A DNA stretch of 64,000 nucleotides from Euborellia annulipes (GCA_023213315.1 JAKCPI010021922.1:23066-87065); one strand, 5' to 3'. Positions 20,597 through 31,536 are shown, numbered from the stretch's first letter. Translations and numbers: made by a program. The notes: generated by a model not told the origin, from the letters alone.

Positions 20597-20986
20597 CTGT
20601 AAAATACAAATATAGACAAGATTTAATTTAAAAACTTATTTGGGTGAGTATAAATTAAAAAAAAAAAAAATCGGGAATGACAAGTAGTCTTTTGAAAATT
20701 GACCAATTCCAGACATAGACAAAGTAAAAATACTTATTTTTAAATATCGAACTGAAATGAAAGATAGGAAAAACAAAAAAAATATTATAATTACAAATGT
20801 TTTTATTATTAAAGAAATTAACAATTGTGATAATATTCAGAGATCATATTTTATAAATAATTTTAATGCATTGAGGGGTGTTTACATATCAAGAATTCCA
20901 GCAGCCTGCAAATTCAAACGCGCAAATAAAATAAAATTATTCCTGGTGCCAGTCAATCATCAAGCGATGTACAAAAAATAAAATAC
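20597..20986 (-). other. Spacer between V16 and V17
   Basis: Short (390 bp). Intronic block remnant, then 'taaatatcgaactgaaatg' near 20740, a motif of P1-containing spacers, and the post-stop block of V17 near 20965. No gene. Confidence 0.5.
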
Positions 20987-21402
20987 TTAATTGGAATGTT
21001 TACGTTTGATATGCGCTGTGAGGCTTGATTTCTGTTTGCACCGATAAGGGCAAAATTTGCATTGATATTTAGGCTCAACGCCACATTCATCCTTTAGATG
21101 TTGAATCAAACTACATTTATATTTATAATCTCTATTACACTTGTGACAGCGAAAGATTTCCAAAATCGAATCGTTATGAATATGACTGATATGACGTTTC
21201 ATGCTTCTTTTACAAGAGAAACGTGAAGGGCAAAGGGGACATACAAAGGGCTTATCTGAAGGGGTACATTTGGCTTTTACAAAATGTTCGCTTAAATGAG
21301 TAGGTGATGTGAATTGTAGCCCACATTGAGGGCAATGAAATTTCCTTTCTTCACGTCGATTTTCAGTGATGGTCATTAAATCATCATAAACCTCGAGAGA
21401 AT
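20987..21402 (-). CDS. lola: V17: lola-type four-zinc-finger terminal exon, intact
   Basis: Open. Finger 1 has one extra residue between the last His and Cys (HFVKAKC, x5 rather than x4). The finger 2 helix is C-K-R-S-M-K-R. The linker reads SILEIF. Finger 3 is YKYKCSLIQH and finger 4 RCKQKSSLTAH. As in V15, the frame stays open into the intron (SSPYLYFT). The exon begins after the AG at 21403-21404. Confidence 0.8.
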
Positions 21403-21562
21403 CTGTAAAATACAAATATGGACTAGATTTAATTAAAAAACTCAATTAGGATGTTTTAGAAATAAAAAAAACTACAAATTTAGTTATTTTAAATAAAATA
21501 ATAATTTATTTGCTACTGGCTTTTAAGGATGAGAAAAAACTAGAAGACATATAATCCCACGA

Positions 21563-22318
21563 AAAATCAACAGACTTGTAAACCTCACTATCTCAGATTT
21601 CCATAAAATTTGGATCATAAGTACAGTCTAGAGCAGTGGTTTACAAACTTTATGTTATCACGCCTCCCCTCTCCCCCCTTGTATAAAATAATATTGTACA
21701 AATACAAAAATTTTTATTGCAAAAAATTATTAATACAAACTATTATAGGGTATTTATTATTTTATTTATAAGGCTTTAGCAATCACATAGAAAATTGCTC
21801 ACTGTGGCTAATATTCACGTTTCCCTTTAGACTAGTCCGCGCTTCCCTAGGGTGGCGCGCCTCACAGTTTGAAAAACGCTGGTCTAGACTATACAGTATG
21901 TAGAGTAAGAAAAAGCCCCAATTTTAACTTGAAATCATAAATCGTTTATAAAGTAAGTTAAAGTTGTCCAAAATGGCAAAAAATTATCTTATTCACATCT
22001 ATTTAAATTTCTAAAAAATCTTTCAGAAGTGAAATAGGAAGATGAGTGAGGGTCATTTTACAGCTCCTTAGATGCCGATGTTGTATTTATATGTGGAGTT
22101 TCATTGAGGTGAAAATACAATCTCAGTTTAAAATGTTTCACCTAAAACCCACATCTCAATCTTTAGATGCCCTTTTCAAAAACATAAAACGAACAAAACA
22201 ACGAGTTGAGATATCAAGTTGAAATTGAGGCCTTTTCTTAGTCTCTATAGGCTCTAGCTATAATCCAAATTTCATAGAGATCGGAGGTGGCAAGGTTTAA
22301 ATGAAGTCTGTTGATTTG
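21563..22318. mobile_element. Foldback element interrupted by a MITE
   Basis: The left arm (AAATCAACAGACTTGTAAACCT, CCATAAAATTTGGATCATA) pairs with the right arm (TATAATCCAAATTTCATAGAG, AGGTTTAAATGAAGTCTGTTGATTT). Inner segments also pair: AAGAAAAAGCCCCAATTTTAACTTG with CAAGTTGAAATTGAGGCCTTTTCTT. Confidence 0.75.
21634..21881. mobile_element. hAT-like MITE, 248 bp
   Basis: The ends CAGTGGTTTACAAACT and AGTTTGAAAAACGCTG are imperfect terminal inverted repeats of the hAT CAG type. Flanks GTCTAGAG (21626-21633) and GTCTAGAC (21882-21889) are an 8 bp target duplication with one mismatch. It is non-coding. Confidence 0.8.
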
Positions 22319-22677
22319 AACTGGAATGACTCAGTTGTAAAATTCATGTTTGGTCACCAAAATATCCTGGGCAAAGAGGATATAAATAATTTTAGTCCGA
22401 AAAAAGTGGTACCGTTATTTAATCTTGCATTAGAAATTATTGAAAAACTTTAAATGATTTTATAAAAAGTGGCCAAAAAAATTAATAAATAAAACATAAC
22501 ATAGCTAATTTTTGATGGCTCAGTTGAACCATACATCGGCATATTTTTAAATATCGAACTAAAGTGGAAGCAAGGAAAAAAAGAAAAATAATTAGAAATA
22601 TTTTTATTATTAATACAAGGTAGTATTTATTCAAAGCTCATGTTATATTACAAACATGTACAAAAAAAATAAAATAC

Positions 22678-23090
22678 CTAATATGAATGTTTACGTTTGA
22701 TATGCGCTGTGAGAGTTGCTTTCTGTTTAAACCGAAAAGGGCAAAAATTGCATTGAAATTTAGGCTCAACGCCGCATTCATCAATTAAATGTCTAGTCAA
22801 ATTAAATTTATATTTATAATCTTTATTACATTTGTGACAACGAAAGATTTCCTGTAACGAATCATTATGAATAGAATTGATATGACGTTTCACGCAGAAT
22901 TTCTCAGTGAAACGCGCAGGGCAATGGGGACATGCAAAGGGCTTATCCGATGGGGTACATTTTAAAAGCATATGTTCTCTTAAAAGAGTAGGCGTAGTGA
23001 ATTGTAGTCGACATTTAGGACAGTAAAATTTCACTTCTTCACGTCGATTTTCAGGGATGGTCATAAACTCATCATAAACCCCGAAAGGAT
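22678..23090 (-). CDS. lola: V18: lola-type four-zinc-finger terminal exon, intact
   Basis: Open, four complete fingers (CPKC, CPHC, CHKC, CNFC). Finger 2 is ARFTEKFCVKRH, finger 3 YKYKFNLTRH with linker IDECGVEPK, finger 4 FRFKQKATLTAH. The linker before finger 3 reads SLQEIF, one of few changes there. Acceptor before 23090. Confidence 0.82.
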
Positions 23091-23920
23091 CTGTAAAATA
23101 CAAATATAAACTAGATTTAAATAAAAAAAACTTATTTAGGGTGTCTAGAAATAAAAAATAATTAATTTGCTGCTAGATTTAGCATGAGAAAACGAAGGAG
23201 AGAAAGAACCCATCTTATAGTTGTAACATACATGCTGAAGATGGGCACTTTACTCTTATTCTTCATAGGAAAGATAGGAGAAATGGTTGTCATGGGAACA
23301 AAATATAAATATTATCAAAAATTTATAAATTTTACACCTATCAGAAACTAAATATATGTCGACACAAAAAATCTGGGGTGACCAGAACAGAGCACAACTC
23401 AGTTTTACCAAAGGTAAGAGAAAGCGGTATGTTGTACGACCAGGCGCATCGGTATTTTTAAAAATCGAACTGAAATGGAAGCAAGGAAAAAAAAAAGAAA
23501 AATAATTACAAATATTCTTCACAGCTCATGTTTTATTAAATAATTTTAATGCATAGAGGAGTGTTTACAAATCAATAGATGCAGTAAGATGCAAATTCAA
23601 ACGTGAAATCTTGCAAAAAAGTCAAGATAATTTAATATCGTTGCTATTTACTGTAAATTAATTCAACATAATATAGAAAAACATCTTTCTGGTTGAGGGA
23701 ATGCAAAGAATACTTTCACAAGAGGCGAGATCCCTAATAGTATGTTACATCTCAAAGGCAAGAAAATTAAATTTTAAAATTTGCTATATTTTATTTTCTT
23801 TATTTGGAAACCATACCAACAAGTGACTTTTAATATGACCTCCAATACCAAAAAAAGACGTTAAAAAATATAAAATTATTCGAGGCACCAGGCGTGACGT
23901 AACAAAAAATAAAATATTTA
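23091..23920 (-). other. Spacer between V18 and V19
   Basis: Intronic block, reversed P1 copy (23240-23466), then AT-rich spacer with 'gcatagaggagtgtttacaaatcaa' near 23550 and 'ggcgagatccctaatag' near 23725, both shared with spacers at 36.7 and 40.0 kb. No gene. Confidence 0.55.
23240..23466 (-). mobile_element. P1 palindrome-headed element, partial, minus strand
   Basis: GAAAGATAGGAGAAATGGTTG...ATTTATAAATTTTACACC, then ATGTCGACACAAAAAATCTGG, CACAACTCAG and AAAGGTAAGAGAAAG. The palindrome is decayed. Confidence 0.65.
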
Positions 23921-24330
23921 TTAAGAATGTTTACGTTTGATATGCGCTGTGAGGCATGCTTTTTGTTTACATCGATAAGTGCAAAAATTGCAATGAAATT
24001 TAGGCTCAACGCCGCATTCATCAATTAAATGTCGTGCCAAATGATTTTTATATTTATAATCTCTATTACATTTGTGACAACGAAAGATTTCCTGTATCGA
24101 GTCGTTATGAATATTCTTGATATGATGTTGCATGCTTCTTTTAGAAGAGAAACGCGAAGGGCAATGGGGACAGCCAAAGGGCTTCTCCTGAGGGGTACAT
24201 TTTGAAACTAAATGATCTTTTAAATTAGTAGGTGATGTGAATTGTAGTCTACATTTAGGGCAATGAAATTTCACTTCTTCACGTCGATTTTCACGAATGG
24301 TCATTAACTCCTCATTAACCGAGATAGAAT
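23921..24330 (-). CDS. lola: V19: lola-type four-zinc-finger terminal exon, intact
   Basis: Open, ligands complete (CPKC, CPHC, CHKC, CNFC). Finger 2 is SRFSSKRSMQHHIKNIH, with His rather than Arg at helix position 6. Finger 3 is YKYKNHLARH and finger 4 YRCKQKACLTAH. The leader is S-I-S-V-N-E-E-L-M-T-I-R. Acceptor TTTTACAG before 24330. Confidence 0.82.
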
Positions 24331-25320
24331 CTGTAAAATACAAATATAGAGCCTAGATTTAATTTATAAACTAATTTAGGGGAACTAAAAATTAAAAAAA
24401 AAATAAATTTAGCTATTTGAAATAAACAACAATTAAATTGCTACTGGTATTAAAGAATGAGATAATCTAAGAAGAGAAAGAACTCATTAATATTAATAGT
24501 TTTTTACACACGGGCTTAAGATGGGCGACGTTTGGTCCCCGAAACATCCTGGACAAGATGGAAATAACGAATTGTGGTCGGAAAGAAGTTTTGTCTTTAT
24601 TTCAAAAACAATTAAATAAAATTTTAAAATCGCCAAGCATCAGTAAAGAAGTTATGAAAAAGAAAAAATTATTTTATTTTAACAACATAGCAAATGAAAG
24701 TCGCTTTTATTTAATTAACATTTCATATAATTATTGATTATATAGATATTTGTTTACATCATTGGGCCCAAAATTTCATTTAAATTATGTAAAAAATTAC
24801 ATCGATCTATTATTAGAGCAGGAGAAGATGCAAAAACGGCCAAAAATATATATAAAATTTTCTCAAAACTTCTCGTTAAATTTGTGAAAATCAAAGGTTT
24901 ATATTTTTGGTGATTTCTGCTTCTTTTCCTTTTGTATAACAACAGCCACTGATTTCAGTGATTCAAATAAAAAATAAACTATCATAATAAAAATTTTATC
25001 AAATTTTAAAATTAAAATCTTATAAATAGAAGAGAAAAATAAAAATAACTCCAGTTTTAGTTCTTATTCAAATCTAGAATATAAGCTTACAATTTGTGTT
25101 CACTCAATGTTTTGGCCAAGGGTGGCCAACTTTTTTGAAAGCATGATGCAAATATTAATTTAAAAAAATATATAATAATTGGCACCAGTGATTCAGTGAC
25201 ATCACAACTGATAGCGTGTAGTTTTTAAAATCAATGAAATTTTAATTTCATTAGTATAATAGGAGGATGCGAGATGTTGTGCTTATTGGGCCAGTGCCCT
25301 ATGCCATAATGATCAAATAG
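24331..25320 (-). other. Spacer between V19 and V20
   Basis: Intronic block, 'cgacgtttggtccccgaaacatcctgg' near 24527, an FB2 remnant (24826-24930), then spacer with 'gttttggccaagggtggccaac' near 25110 and 'cataatgatcaaatagttagtaag' near 25305. No gene. Confidence 0.55.
24826..24930. mobile_element. FB2 foldback, short internal-deletion copy
   Basis: AGAAGATGCAAAAACGGCCAAAAATATA pairs loosely with TATATTTTTGGTGATTTCTGCTTCTT. The conserved core TTCTCGTTAAATTTGTGAAAATC is present. Confidence 0.5.
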
Positions 25321-25727
25321 TTAGTAAGAATGCTTCCGTTTGATATGCCCTTGGAGGCCTGCTTTCTGTTTACAGCGATAAGGGCAAAAATTGCAATGAA
25401 ATTTTGGCTCAACGCCGCATTCAATCTTTAGATGTTGAATCAAATTATGTTTATATTTATAATCTCTATTACATTTCTCACAACGAAAGAATTCCTGTAC
25501 AGAATCGTTATGAATTGAATTTATATGGCGTTTCATGTGTTGTTTATCAGCGAAACGTAAAGAGCAATGGGGACAGACAAAGCGCTTATAGGTACATTTT
25601 AAAAATTTATGATGTCTTAACTGAGTAGGTGATGTGAATTGGAGTTTACATTTAGGACAACGAAATTTCATTTCTTGACGTCGATTTTCAGGGGTGGTCA
25701 TTAACTCACCATGAATCCAGATAGGAT
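25321..25727 (-). CDS. lola: V20: lola-type four-zinc-finger terminal exon, intact
   Basis: Open with complete fingers (CPKC, CPHC, CEKC, CNFC). The finger 1-2 linker is short (CTYKRFVC). The finger 2 helix is D-K-Q-H-M-K-R. Finger 3 begins FFRCEKC, with Glu where others have His or Pro. The leader is P-I-W-I-H-G-E-L-M-T-T-P. It groups with V21 and V22 by RSPTQ/SPTQL in finger 1. Confidence 0.82.
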
Positions 25728-26080
25728 CTGTAAAATACAAATATAGACTAGATTTAATTGAAAATCACATTTAGGTTGTCTAGAGAAAAAAAAAAATTAA
25801 TTTGCTACTGCCTTTAAAGAATGAAAAAATCCAAGAAGAGAAAAAAACCCATCTAATAGTTGTTACATACATGCTGAAGATGGGCGACGTTTGGTTCCCA
25901 AAACAACCTGGACAAAGTGGAAATAATAATTTTGGCCGGAAATAATTTTTATCTTTTTTCATTTAATAAACAATTTTAGCTTAAATAAAATTTTAAAATG
26001 AATCAGAAAAAAAAGTATTTTATTGTAACAAAACAGGAAAAGTGTTTATTAAAGCTTTTGTGGTTTGAAATATTATTATT

Positions 26081-26160
26081 ATGGGAATTTTTAATTATAG
26101 ACCAGATTTTTGTATTAAATATTTCATACAAAAATGTGGTCTATAATTAAAAATTTCCCT
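26081..26160. repeat. Hairpin with near-perfect 34 bp arms
   Basis: GGGAATTTTTAATTATAGACC and ATTTTTGTAT pair with ATACAAAAATGTGGTCTATAATTAAAAATTTCCC. A half copy lies at 19663-19698. Confidence 0.75.
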
Positions 26161-26310
26161 AATAACAAAACAGCAAAAGAATGGAAAGTCGCTTCTATTA
26201 AATCAAAATTTCATTTAATTATTGATATTATAGATATAAATAAATCGTTTCTATTTGTTTACATCATTTGGGCAACAAATTTCATTTAAATTATGTAAAA
26301 AAATTTTATT

Positions 26311-26568
26311 ACAGCAGGAGAAGGTGCAGGAGCGGCCAAAAATATAAACTAGGTAGAATTTTCTTTGAAAAAAGATAAATTTTTTTCAATCAACGCTCAA
26401 ATAGACAGTAAATAAGTCAGTCATTTAAAATAACAAATTTGCGAAATGAGTTTGTGTTTGATTGGGCAAATCTTGGAGTCGAACCAGGACATTCAGGATT
26501 TCGCGAAACACTCGTTAATTTTGTGAAAATCGAAGCTGCTCCTGCTCCTTTTCCTGATGTATAAACAA
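26311..26568. mobile_element. FB2 foldback element
   Basis: AGCAGGAGAAGGTGCAGGAGCGGCC pairs with AGCTGCTCCTGCTCCTTTTCCTG. It carries TTGGAGTCGAACCAGGA (26475-26491), which reads on the minus strand as a tRNA T-arm-like box B. Confidence 0.65.
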
Positions 26569-26860
26569 ACAGGGGCTGACTTCAGTGATTCAAATAAAAA
26601 GGATAACATACTAATAATTTTATCACTAAAATTAAAATCTTATAAAGAGAAGAGAAAAATAAAAATAACCCAACTTTTCGTTTTTCTTCAGATCTAGAAT
26701 ATAAGCTTACAATGTGTGTTCATTCAAAGTTTTGGCCAGGGGTGGCCAACTTTTTTGGAAGGATGGTGCAAATATTAATAAAAAAAAATATATATATATA
26801 ATAATTCAAGGAACCAGTGATTGAGTGACATTACAAACAAAAGTCATAATGATCAAATAG

Positions 26861-27273
26861 TTAGTAAGAATGTTTCCCTTTGATATGCCTTTGGAGACTT
26901 GCTTTATGTTTACACCGATAAGGGCAAAAATTGCAATGAAATTTTGGCTCAACGCCACATTCAACCTTTAGATGTTTATTCAAATTATGTTTATATTTAT
27001 AATCTCTATTACATTTGTGACAACGAAAGAATTCTTGTATCGAGTCGTTATGAATATTACTGATATGGCGTTTCAGGTGTGGTTTATCAGTGAAACTTGA
27101 AGGGCAATGGGGACAGGCAAAACGCTTATCCCGTCGGGTACATTTTAAAATTTGATGATGATTTAACTGAGTAGGTGATCTGAATGGGAGACTACATTTA
27201 GGACAACGAAATTGCCCTTCTTCACGTCGATTTTCAGGAGTGGTCATTAACTCATCATGAATCCCGATAGAAT
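26861..27273 (-). CDS. lola: V21: lola-type four-zinc-finger terminal exon, intact
   Basis: Open with four complete fingers (CPKC, CPHC, CHKC, CNFC). Finger 2 is SSFTDKPHLKRH: a Ser replaces the usual Arg before F, and Pro occupies helix position 2. Finger 3 is YKYKHNLNKH and finger 4 YRCKHKASLQRHIKGKH. The leader, GIHDELMTTPENRREEGQFRCPKC, is like V22. Confidence 0.82.
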
Positions 27274-27575
27274 CTGTAAAATACAAATATAGACTAGATT
27301 TAATTAAAAAAACTTATTTAGGTTGTCTAGAGAAAAAGAAAAAATTAATTTGCTACGGACTTTAAAGAATGAAATAATCCAAGAAGAGGGTTTTGGTCCC
27401 CAAAACATCCTGGAAATAATAATTTTGGCCGGAAATAATTATCTTCATTTCATAAACAATTTTAGTTAAAATAAAATTTTAAAAAGGATCAGAAAAAAGT
27501 TATGAAAAAAAAAAATATTTTATTATAACAAAACAACAAAAGAATTGAAAGTCGCTTCTATTTAATTAACATTTC

Positions 27576-27842
27576 GCCCCCGGGATTGGAGTAGTTGGTA
27601 ACGTGCCTACCTTCTATACCGAACGCCGCGGGTTCGGACCCCAGGCAGTCCGATGATTTTATTTAAGGCATTTGTATACCAAATGGCTTAAATAGAAATG
27701 CCTGGACCCACAATAGATTTATTAAACCATACGAGTATCGTTAAATGTCTTAAATGGCCTAAGTTGCTGAAAAGACTGTGTGAATGTGAGTGTGACTGAG
27801 AAAAAAGTGTGAATGTTTAAAAAAAAAAAAAAAAAAAAAAAA
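27576..27842 (+). mobile_element. tRNA-derived SINE, full length
   Basis: The head has GGAGTAGTTGGTAACGTGCC (box A-like) and GCGGGTTCGGACCCC (box B). It is followed by CAGTCCGATGATTTTATTTAAG, a TACCAAATGGCTTAAATA core, AAAAGACTGTGTGAATGTGAGTG, GTGTGAATGTT and a poly(A). Perfect 12 bp target duplications AATTAACATTTC flank it (27564-27575 and 27843-27854). Confidence 0.88.
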
Positions 27843-27956
27843 AATTAACATTTCATTTAATTATTGGTAATATAGATATAAATCGCTTCTATTTGCTTAC
27901 ATCGTTTGGGGACCAAATTTCATTTAAATTATGTAAAAAATTACATCGTTCTTTTA

Positions 27957-28393
27957 TTAGAGCAGGAGCGGCTTAAAATTTAAACTAAGTAAAGCTTTCT
28001 TTGAAAAAAGATTCAAATTTTTCCATGCTTTCAAGGAGAATAATAAAATTTTCCCGAACGGGAGCTTACAAGTATTACGTAACGAAATTTTTTAAGATTT
28101 TTGACCCCCCCCCCTCCTCCATGTAATTTCTGGACCCTCTCTAGACGTTATGTAACGCTCAAGTGGCCATTTTTATCTAAGTCACAATTATTTTGGGCAA
28201 AGTATCGGAAAGTCGCTAAAATACCAGTTGCGTAACGCGATGTTCAACCCCTCTCCCCCCTTGTAACGCATGGTAACGTTTTACGAGACCCCCTTCCCCC
28301 CAAATTGCGTTACGTAATACTTGTACGCTCCCAAACGACTCGCTAAATTTGTGAAAATTTCAGGTTATATTTTCAGCTGCTCCTGTTCCATTT
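27957..28393. mobile_element. FB2 foldback element, host of a nested MITE
   Basis: AGAGCAGGAGCGGCTTAAAATTTAAAC on the left and TATTTTCAGCTGCTCCTG on the right are inverted. ATAAAATTTTCCCGAA...AACGACTCG is the conserved core, split at 28060 by the MITE. Confidence 0.65.
28060..28332. mobile_element. MITE with GGGAGCGTACAAGTATTACGTAACG-type ends, 273 bp
   Basis: Left end GGGAGCTTACAAGTATTACG and right end CGTAATACTTGTACGCTCCC are inverted repeats, continuing inward as TAACG...CGTTA. Interior C-runs (CCCCCCCCCC near 28106). This end type is widespread in insect genomes. Non-coding. Confidence 0.75.
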
Positions 28394-28672
28394 GTATCAA
28401 CAAACAGCCACTTACTAAAGTGATTCAAATAAAAAGTAGACTATATCATACTAATAATTTTCTCAAATTTTAAAATTAAAATCTTTTAAATAGAAGAGAA
28501 AAAGAAAAATAACGCAATGTTTCGTTCTTCTTTGACCTAAAATATAAGCTTACAATTTGTGTTCACTCAAAGATTGGGCCAAGGGTGGTCAACTTTTTTG
28601 GAAAATATAATAATACAAGGCACCAGTGATTCAGTGACATTACAAACAAAAATCATAATGATCAAATAGTTA

Positions 28673-28986
28673 CTAAGAATGTTTACGTTTGATATGCGAT
28701 ATGAGGCCTCCTTTCTGTTTACACCGATAAGGGCAAAAATTGCAATGAAATTTTGGCTCAACGCCGCATACCCACTTTATATGTTGAGCCAAATATTGTT
28801 TATATTTAAAGAATTTTTTACATTTGTAACAAAAGAGCTTATTACGAGGGGTACATTTTAAAAATTTATGTTGATTCATCTGAGTAGGTGATCTGAATGG
28901 GAGATTACATTTAGGGCAAGGAAATTGCCCTTCTTCACGTCGATTTTCAGGGGTGGTCATTAACTCACCAAGAATTCCAATAGGAT
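28673..28986 (-). CDS. lola: V22: lola-type terminal exon lacking finger 2
   Basis: Open but about 100 bp shorter. Finger 1 (CPKC...HKFLKC) is followed directly by NKLFCYKCKKFFKYKQYLAQH, a finger 3. All of finger 2 and the IHNDSIQEIF linker are deleted in frame. Finger 3 ends KWVCGVEPK, and finger 4 (CNFC...H...H) is normal. FFKYK replaces DYKYK. It would give a three-finger protein with altered spacing. Confidence 0.78.
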
Positions 28987-30230
28987 CTGTAAAATACAAA
29001 TATAGACTAGATTTAATCTAAAAACTTATTTAGGTTGTCTAGAGAAAAAAAAAATTAATTTGCTACTGGCTTTAAAGAATGAAAAAATCCGAGAAAAGAA
29101 AGAACCCATCTAATAGTTGTTCTAATGTTGTAAGATACATGCTGAAGATGGGCGACGTTTGGTCCCCGAAACATCCTGGACAAAGTGGAAATAATAATTT
29201 TGGCTGGAAATAATTTTTATCTTTATTTCAAAGGGGGGGGGAGGGGTTTAAACAATTTTAGTTTAAATGAAAATTTTAAAAGGATCAGAAAAAAGTTTTG
29301 AAAAAAAAAAAATATTTTATTATAACAAAACAACAAAAGAATTGAAAGTCGCTTCTATTTAATTAAATTTTTATCAAATCATTGATAAAGATATAGATCG
29401 ATTCTATTTGGTTGCATCATTTGGACCTCAAATTTCAATTTATACAAAAAATTACATTTTTTTTAAACAAAAAAAATAACAGAAAATTACAGAACCACAT
29501 GTAAACAAATATAAAGTACAGCAGGAAAAGGAGCACGAGCAGCCAAAAATATAAACTAGGTAGAGTTTTGTTTGAAAATAGATGGAATTTTTTTCAATCA
29601 ACACTCACTCAAAAAGGCTGTAAAGAAGCCAGTCAATATATCGTTCAAGACTACAAATTTGCGAGATAAGTTTGTGTTTGATTGGTCACCTGGAATCGAA
29701 CCAGGACGTCCCCGCTTTCGCATCGGGCACCCTGATTCGACTCCAGGAGCTTAACTTTTGCCCAATTATAAAGTCCGCGATTTTCATAAAATTAATGAGA
29801 CGTTTCGGGAAAATTTTATTATCTATTGTTTCAGTGAGAATGATCATTCTCGTACAAATACTGGTATGGATGATTATACCAAAATGACTAACTCCGGGAC
29901 AGTAACAATCTTGAAAAACTGAAGATGGGATAAAAGATTCTCCGAAATGTCTCATTTTTTGTGAAACGTATGCTTTTTTGGCTGTTCATGGTTCTTTTCC
30001 TGTTGTATAGACAAACAGCCACCGACTTCAGTGATTCAAATATAAAGTATATCATAATAATAATTTTATTAAATTTCAAAATTAAATTCTTATAAATATA
30101 AGAGAAAATTGAAAATAACGCCAATTTTTTTGGAAGCATGGTAAAAATTTTAATTAAAAAAATAAATATAATAATTCAAGGCACCAGTGATTCGGTAACA
30201 TCACAAACAAAAGCCGTAATGATCAAATAG
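28987..30230 (-). other. Spacer between V22 and V23
   Basis: Intronic block with 'cgacgtttggtccccgaaacatcctgg' near 29152, a G-run at 29234-29245, then the large FB2 copy 29518-30010, then spacer. No gene. Confidence 0.55.
29518..30010. mobile_element. FB2 foldback element with tRNA-like segment
   Basis: The ends GCAGGAAAAGGAGCACGAGCAGCC and GGCTGTTCATGGTTCTTTTCCTG are inverted, and TGAGACGTTTCGGGAAAATTTTATT is the shared core. 29689-29760 on the minus strand has CCTGGTTCGATTCCAGG, a perfect T-stem with box B, and an imperfect 7 bp acceptor stem. It is a tRNA-derived remnant, not a tRNA gene. Confidence 0.65.
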
Positions 30231-30643
30231 TTAGTAAGGATGTTTCCGTTTAATATGCCCTAGGAGGCTTGCTTTCTGTTTAGTCCGATAAGGGCAAAAA
30301 TTGCAATGAAATTTTGGATCAACTCCACATTCATCCTTTAAATGTTGAGACAAATTACGTTTATATTTATAATCTTTATTACATTTGGGACATCGAAAGA
30401 TTTCCTGTATGGAATCGTTATGAATAGCATTGATATGACGTTTCATGTATTGTTTCTCAGTGAAACTCATAGGGCAATGGGGACATGCAAAGGGCTTATC
30501 CGTAGGGGTACATTTTAAATGCCTATGTTCTCTTAAATGGCCACGTGTAGTGAATTGTAGACCACATTTAGGACAATCAAATTTCCTTTCTTCACGTCGA
30601 TTTTCAGTGATGGTCATTAACTCATCATAAACCCCGATAGAAT
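30231..30643 (-). CDS. lola: V23: lola-type four-zinc-finger terminal exon, intact
   Basis: Open with all ligands (CPKC, CPHC, CPKC, CNFC). The unusual finger 1, CGLQFTTRGHLREHRHLKC, is shared only with V29. Finger 2 is MSFTEKQYMKRHINAIH. Finger 3 is YKYKRNLSQH with CGVDPK. Finger 4 (YRTKQKASLLGH) differs completely from V29. Acceptor TTTTACAG before 30643. Confidence 0.82.
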
Positions 30644-31536
30644 CTGTAAAATACAAATATAAACTAGATTTAATTTAAAAACTTATTTAGGCTTTCTAGA
30701 GAAATTAATTTGCTATTGGCTGTAAAGAATGAGAAAATCTAAGAAGAGATTTAATATTTGTAACATACGTGCTGAAGATGGGAGCCGTTTTGTCCCCGAA
30801 TCATCCTTGACAAAGAGGATATAACGAATTTTGATTTTAAAAAATTTTTATCTTTATTTCAGAAACAATTTTACTTCAACTAACATTTTAAGAACATCAA
30901 GAAACAGAAAACATTTTTTATTACGGATAAATTTCAAACAACAACGAAAAAGAAAGAAAACTCGTTTCTAATGGCTTGGATCATTTGGGCCCATTTAATT
31001 ATTTGAAAAATTACATCCAACTTTTTTTTTTAATTACAATAATGGATATTACAGAATCATATATAAATAATTATACAGCTTATTAGAGCAATAATTTAAT
31101 CCAAAGTTTAAAGTTAAATTCTTATAAATAGAGAAACGAAAAAAGTTCTTCTGAGATAGGAAATAAAAACAAATCAAAGTAAAAAAAAAAGTGGTCAAAG
31201 AAATTAATAAATAGCACATTTCATAGAGAGATACTCATTTTGGTTTTACAATTTTCAATTTTTGTTAAAAAAAAATTCAATACGCCAGAGATTCAGTGAT
31301 GTCACAAACCTGTACAAAAAAAAAAAAATACTTAATCGGAATTAACTTTAAACTGTTAACCGTTGGCTTTAGTTGTAACATTATTACAGGAGAATAAAAA
31401 AAAGTATATAACTCATTTCTGATGATGACACTTGTATCGAAATGCGTATAAAGTGTTAATGTTAAATAAATAAATCATTGAAACAAAAAACCTTGCGTAT
31501 CATACTTAGATTTAATTCAAATTCTCCTATTAAAAC
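30644..31536 (-). other. Spacer between V23 and V24
   Basis: Intronic block, 'cttttttttttaattacaataatgg' near 31018, spacer, then a small retroelement-like insertion (31343-31534) at the very end of V24. No gene. Confidence 0.55.
31343..31534 (+). mobile_element. Short insertion at the V24 stop codon, flanked by 13 bp duplication
   Basis: ACTTAATCGGAAT (31330-31342) and ACTTAATTGGAAT (31535-31547) flank it. These are exon-end sequence containing the stop codon (TAA on the minus strand). The insert has AGTGTTAATGTTAAATAAATAAATC but no poly(A) or ORF. Its family is uncertain (LINE- or Penelope-like). Confidence 0.6.

Larger units (their letters stand above)
21403..22677. other. Spacer between V17 and V18
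   Basis: Intronic block to about 21545, then a foldback (21563-22318) with a nested hAT-like MITE, then spacer with 'gtcaccaaaatatcctgggcaaagagg' near 22354. A P1-type scrap, 'aatatcgaactaaagtggaagc', lies near 22550. No gene. Confidence 0.55.
25728..26860 (-). other. Spacer between V20 and V21
   Basis: Intronic block, 'cgacgtttggttcccaaaacaacctgg' near 25887, a perfect small hairpin (26081-26160), the FB2 copy (26311-26568), then the standard pre-stop region. No gene. Confidence 0.55.
27274..28672. other. Spacer between V21 and V22
   Basis: Shortened intronic block, then a full SINE (27576-27842), the FB2 copy (27957-28393) with a nested MITE (28060-28332), and the usual pre-stop spacer. 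No gene. Confidence 0.6.

Noticed and set aside
29689..29760. A functional tRNA gene
   Set aside because: Only the T-arm is convincing. The D-arm and anticodon arm do not fold properly and the segment lies in a foldback element.
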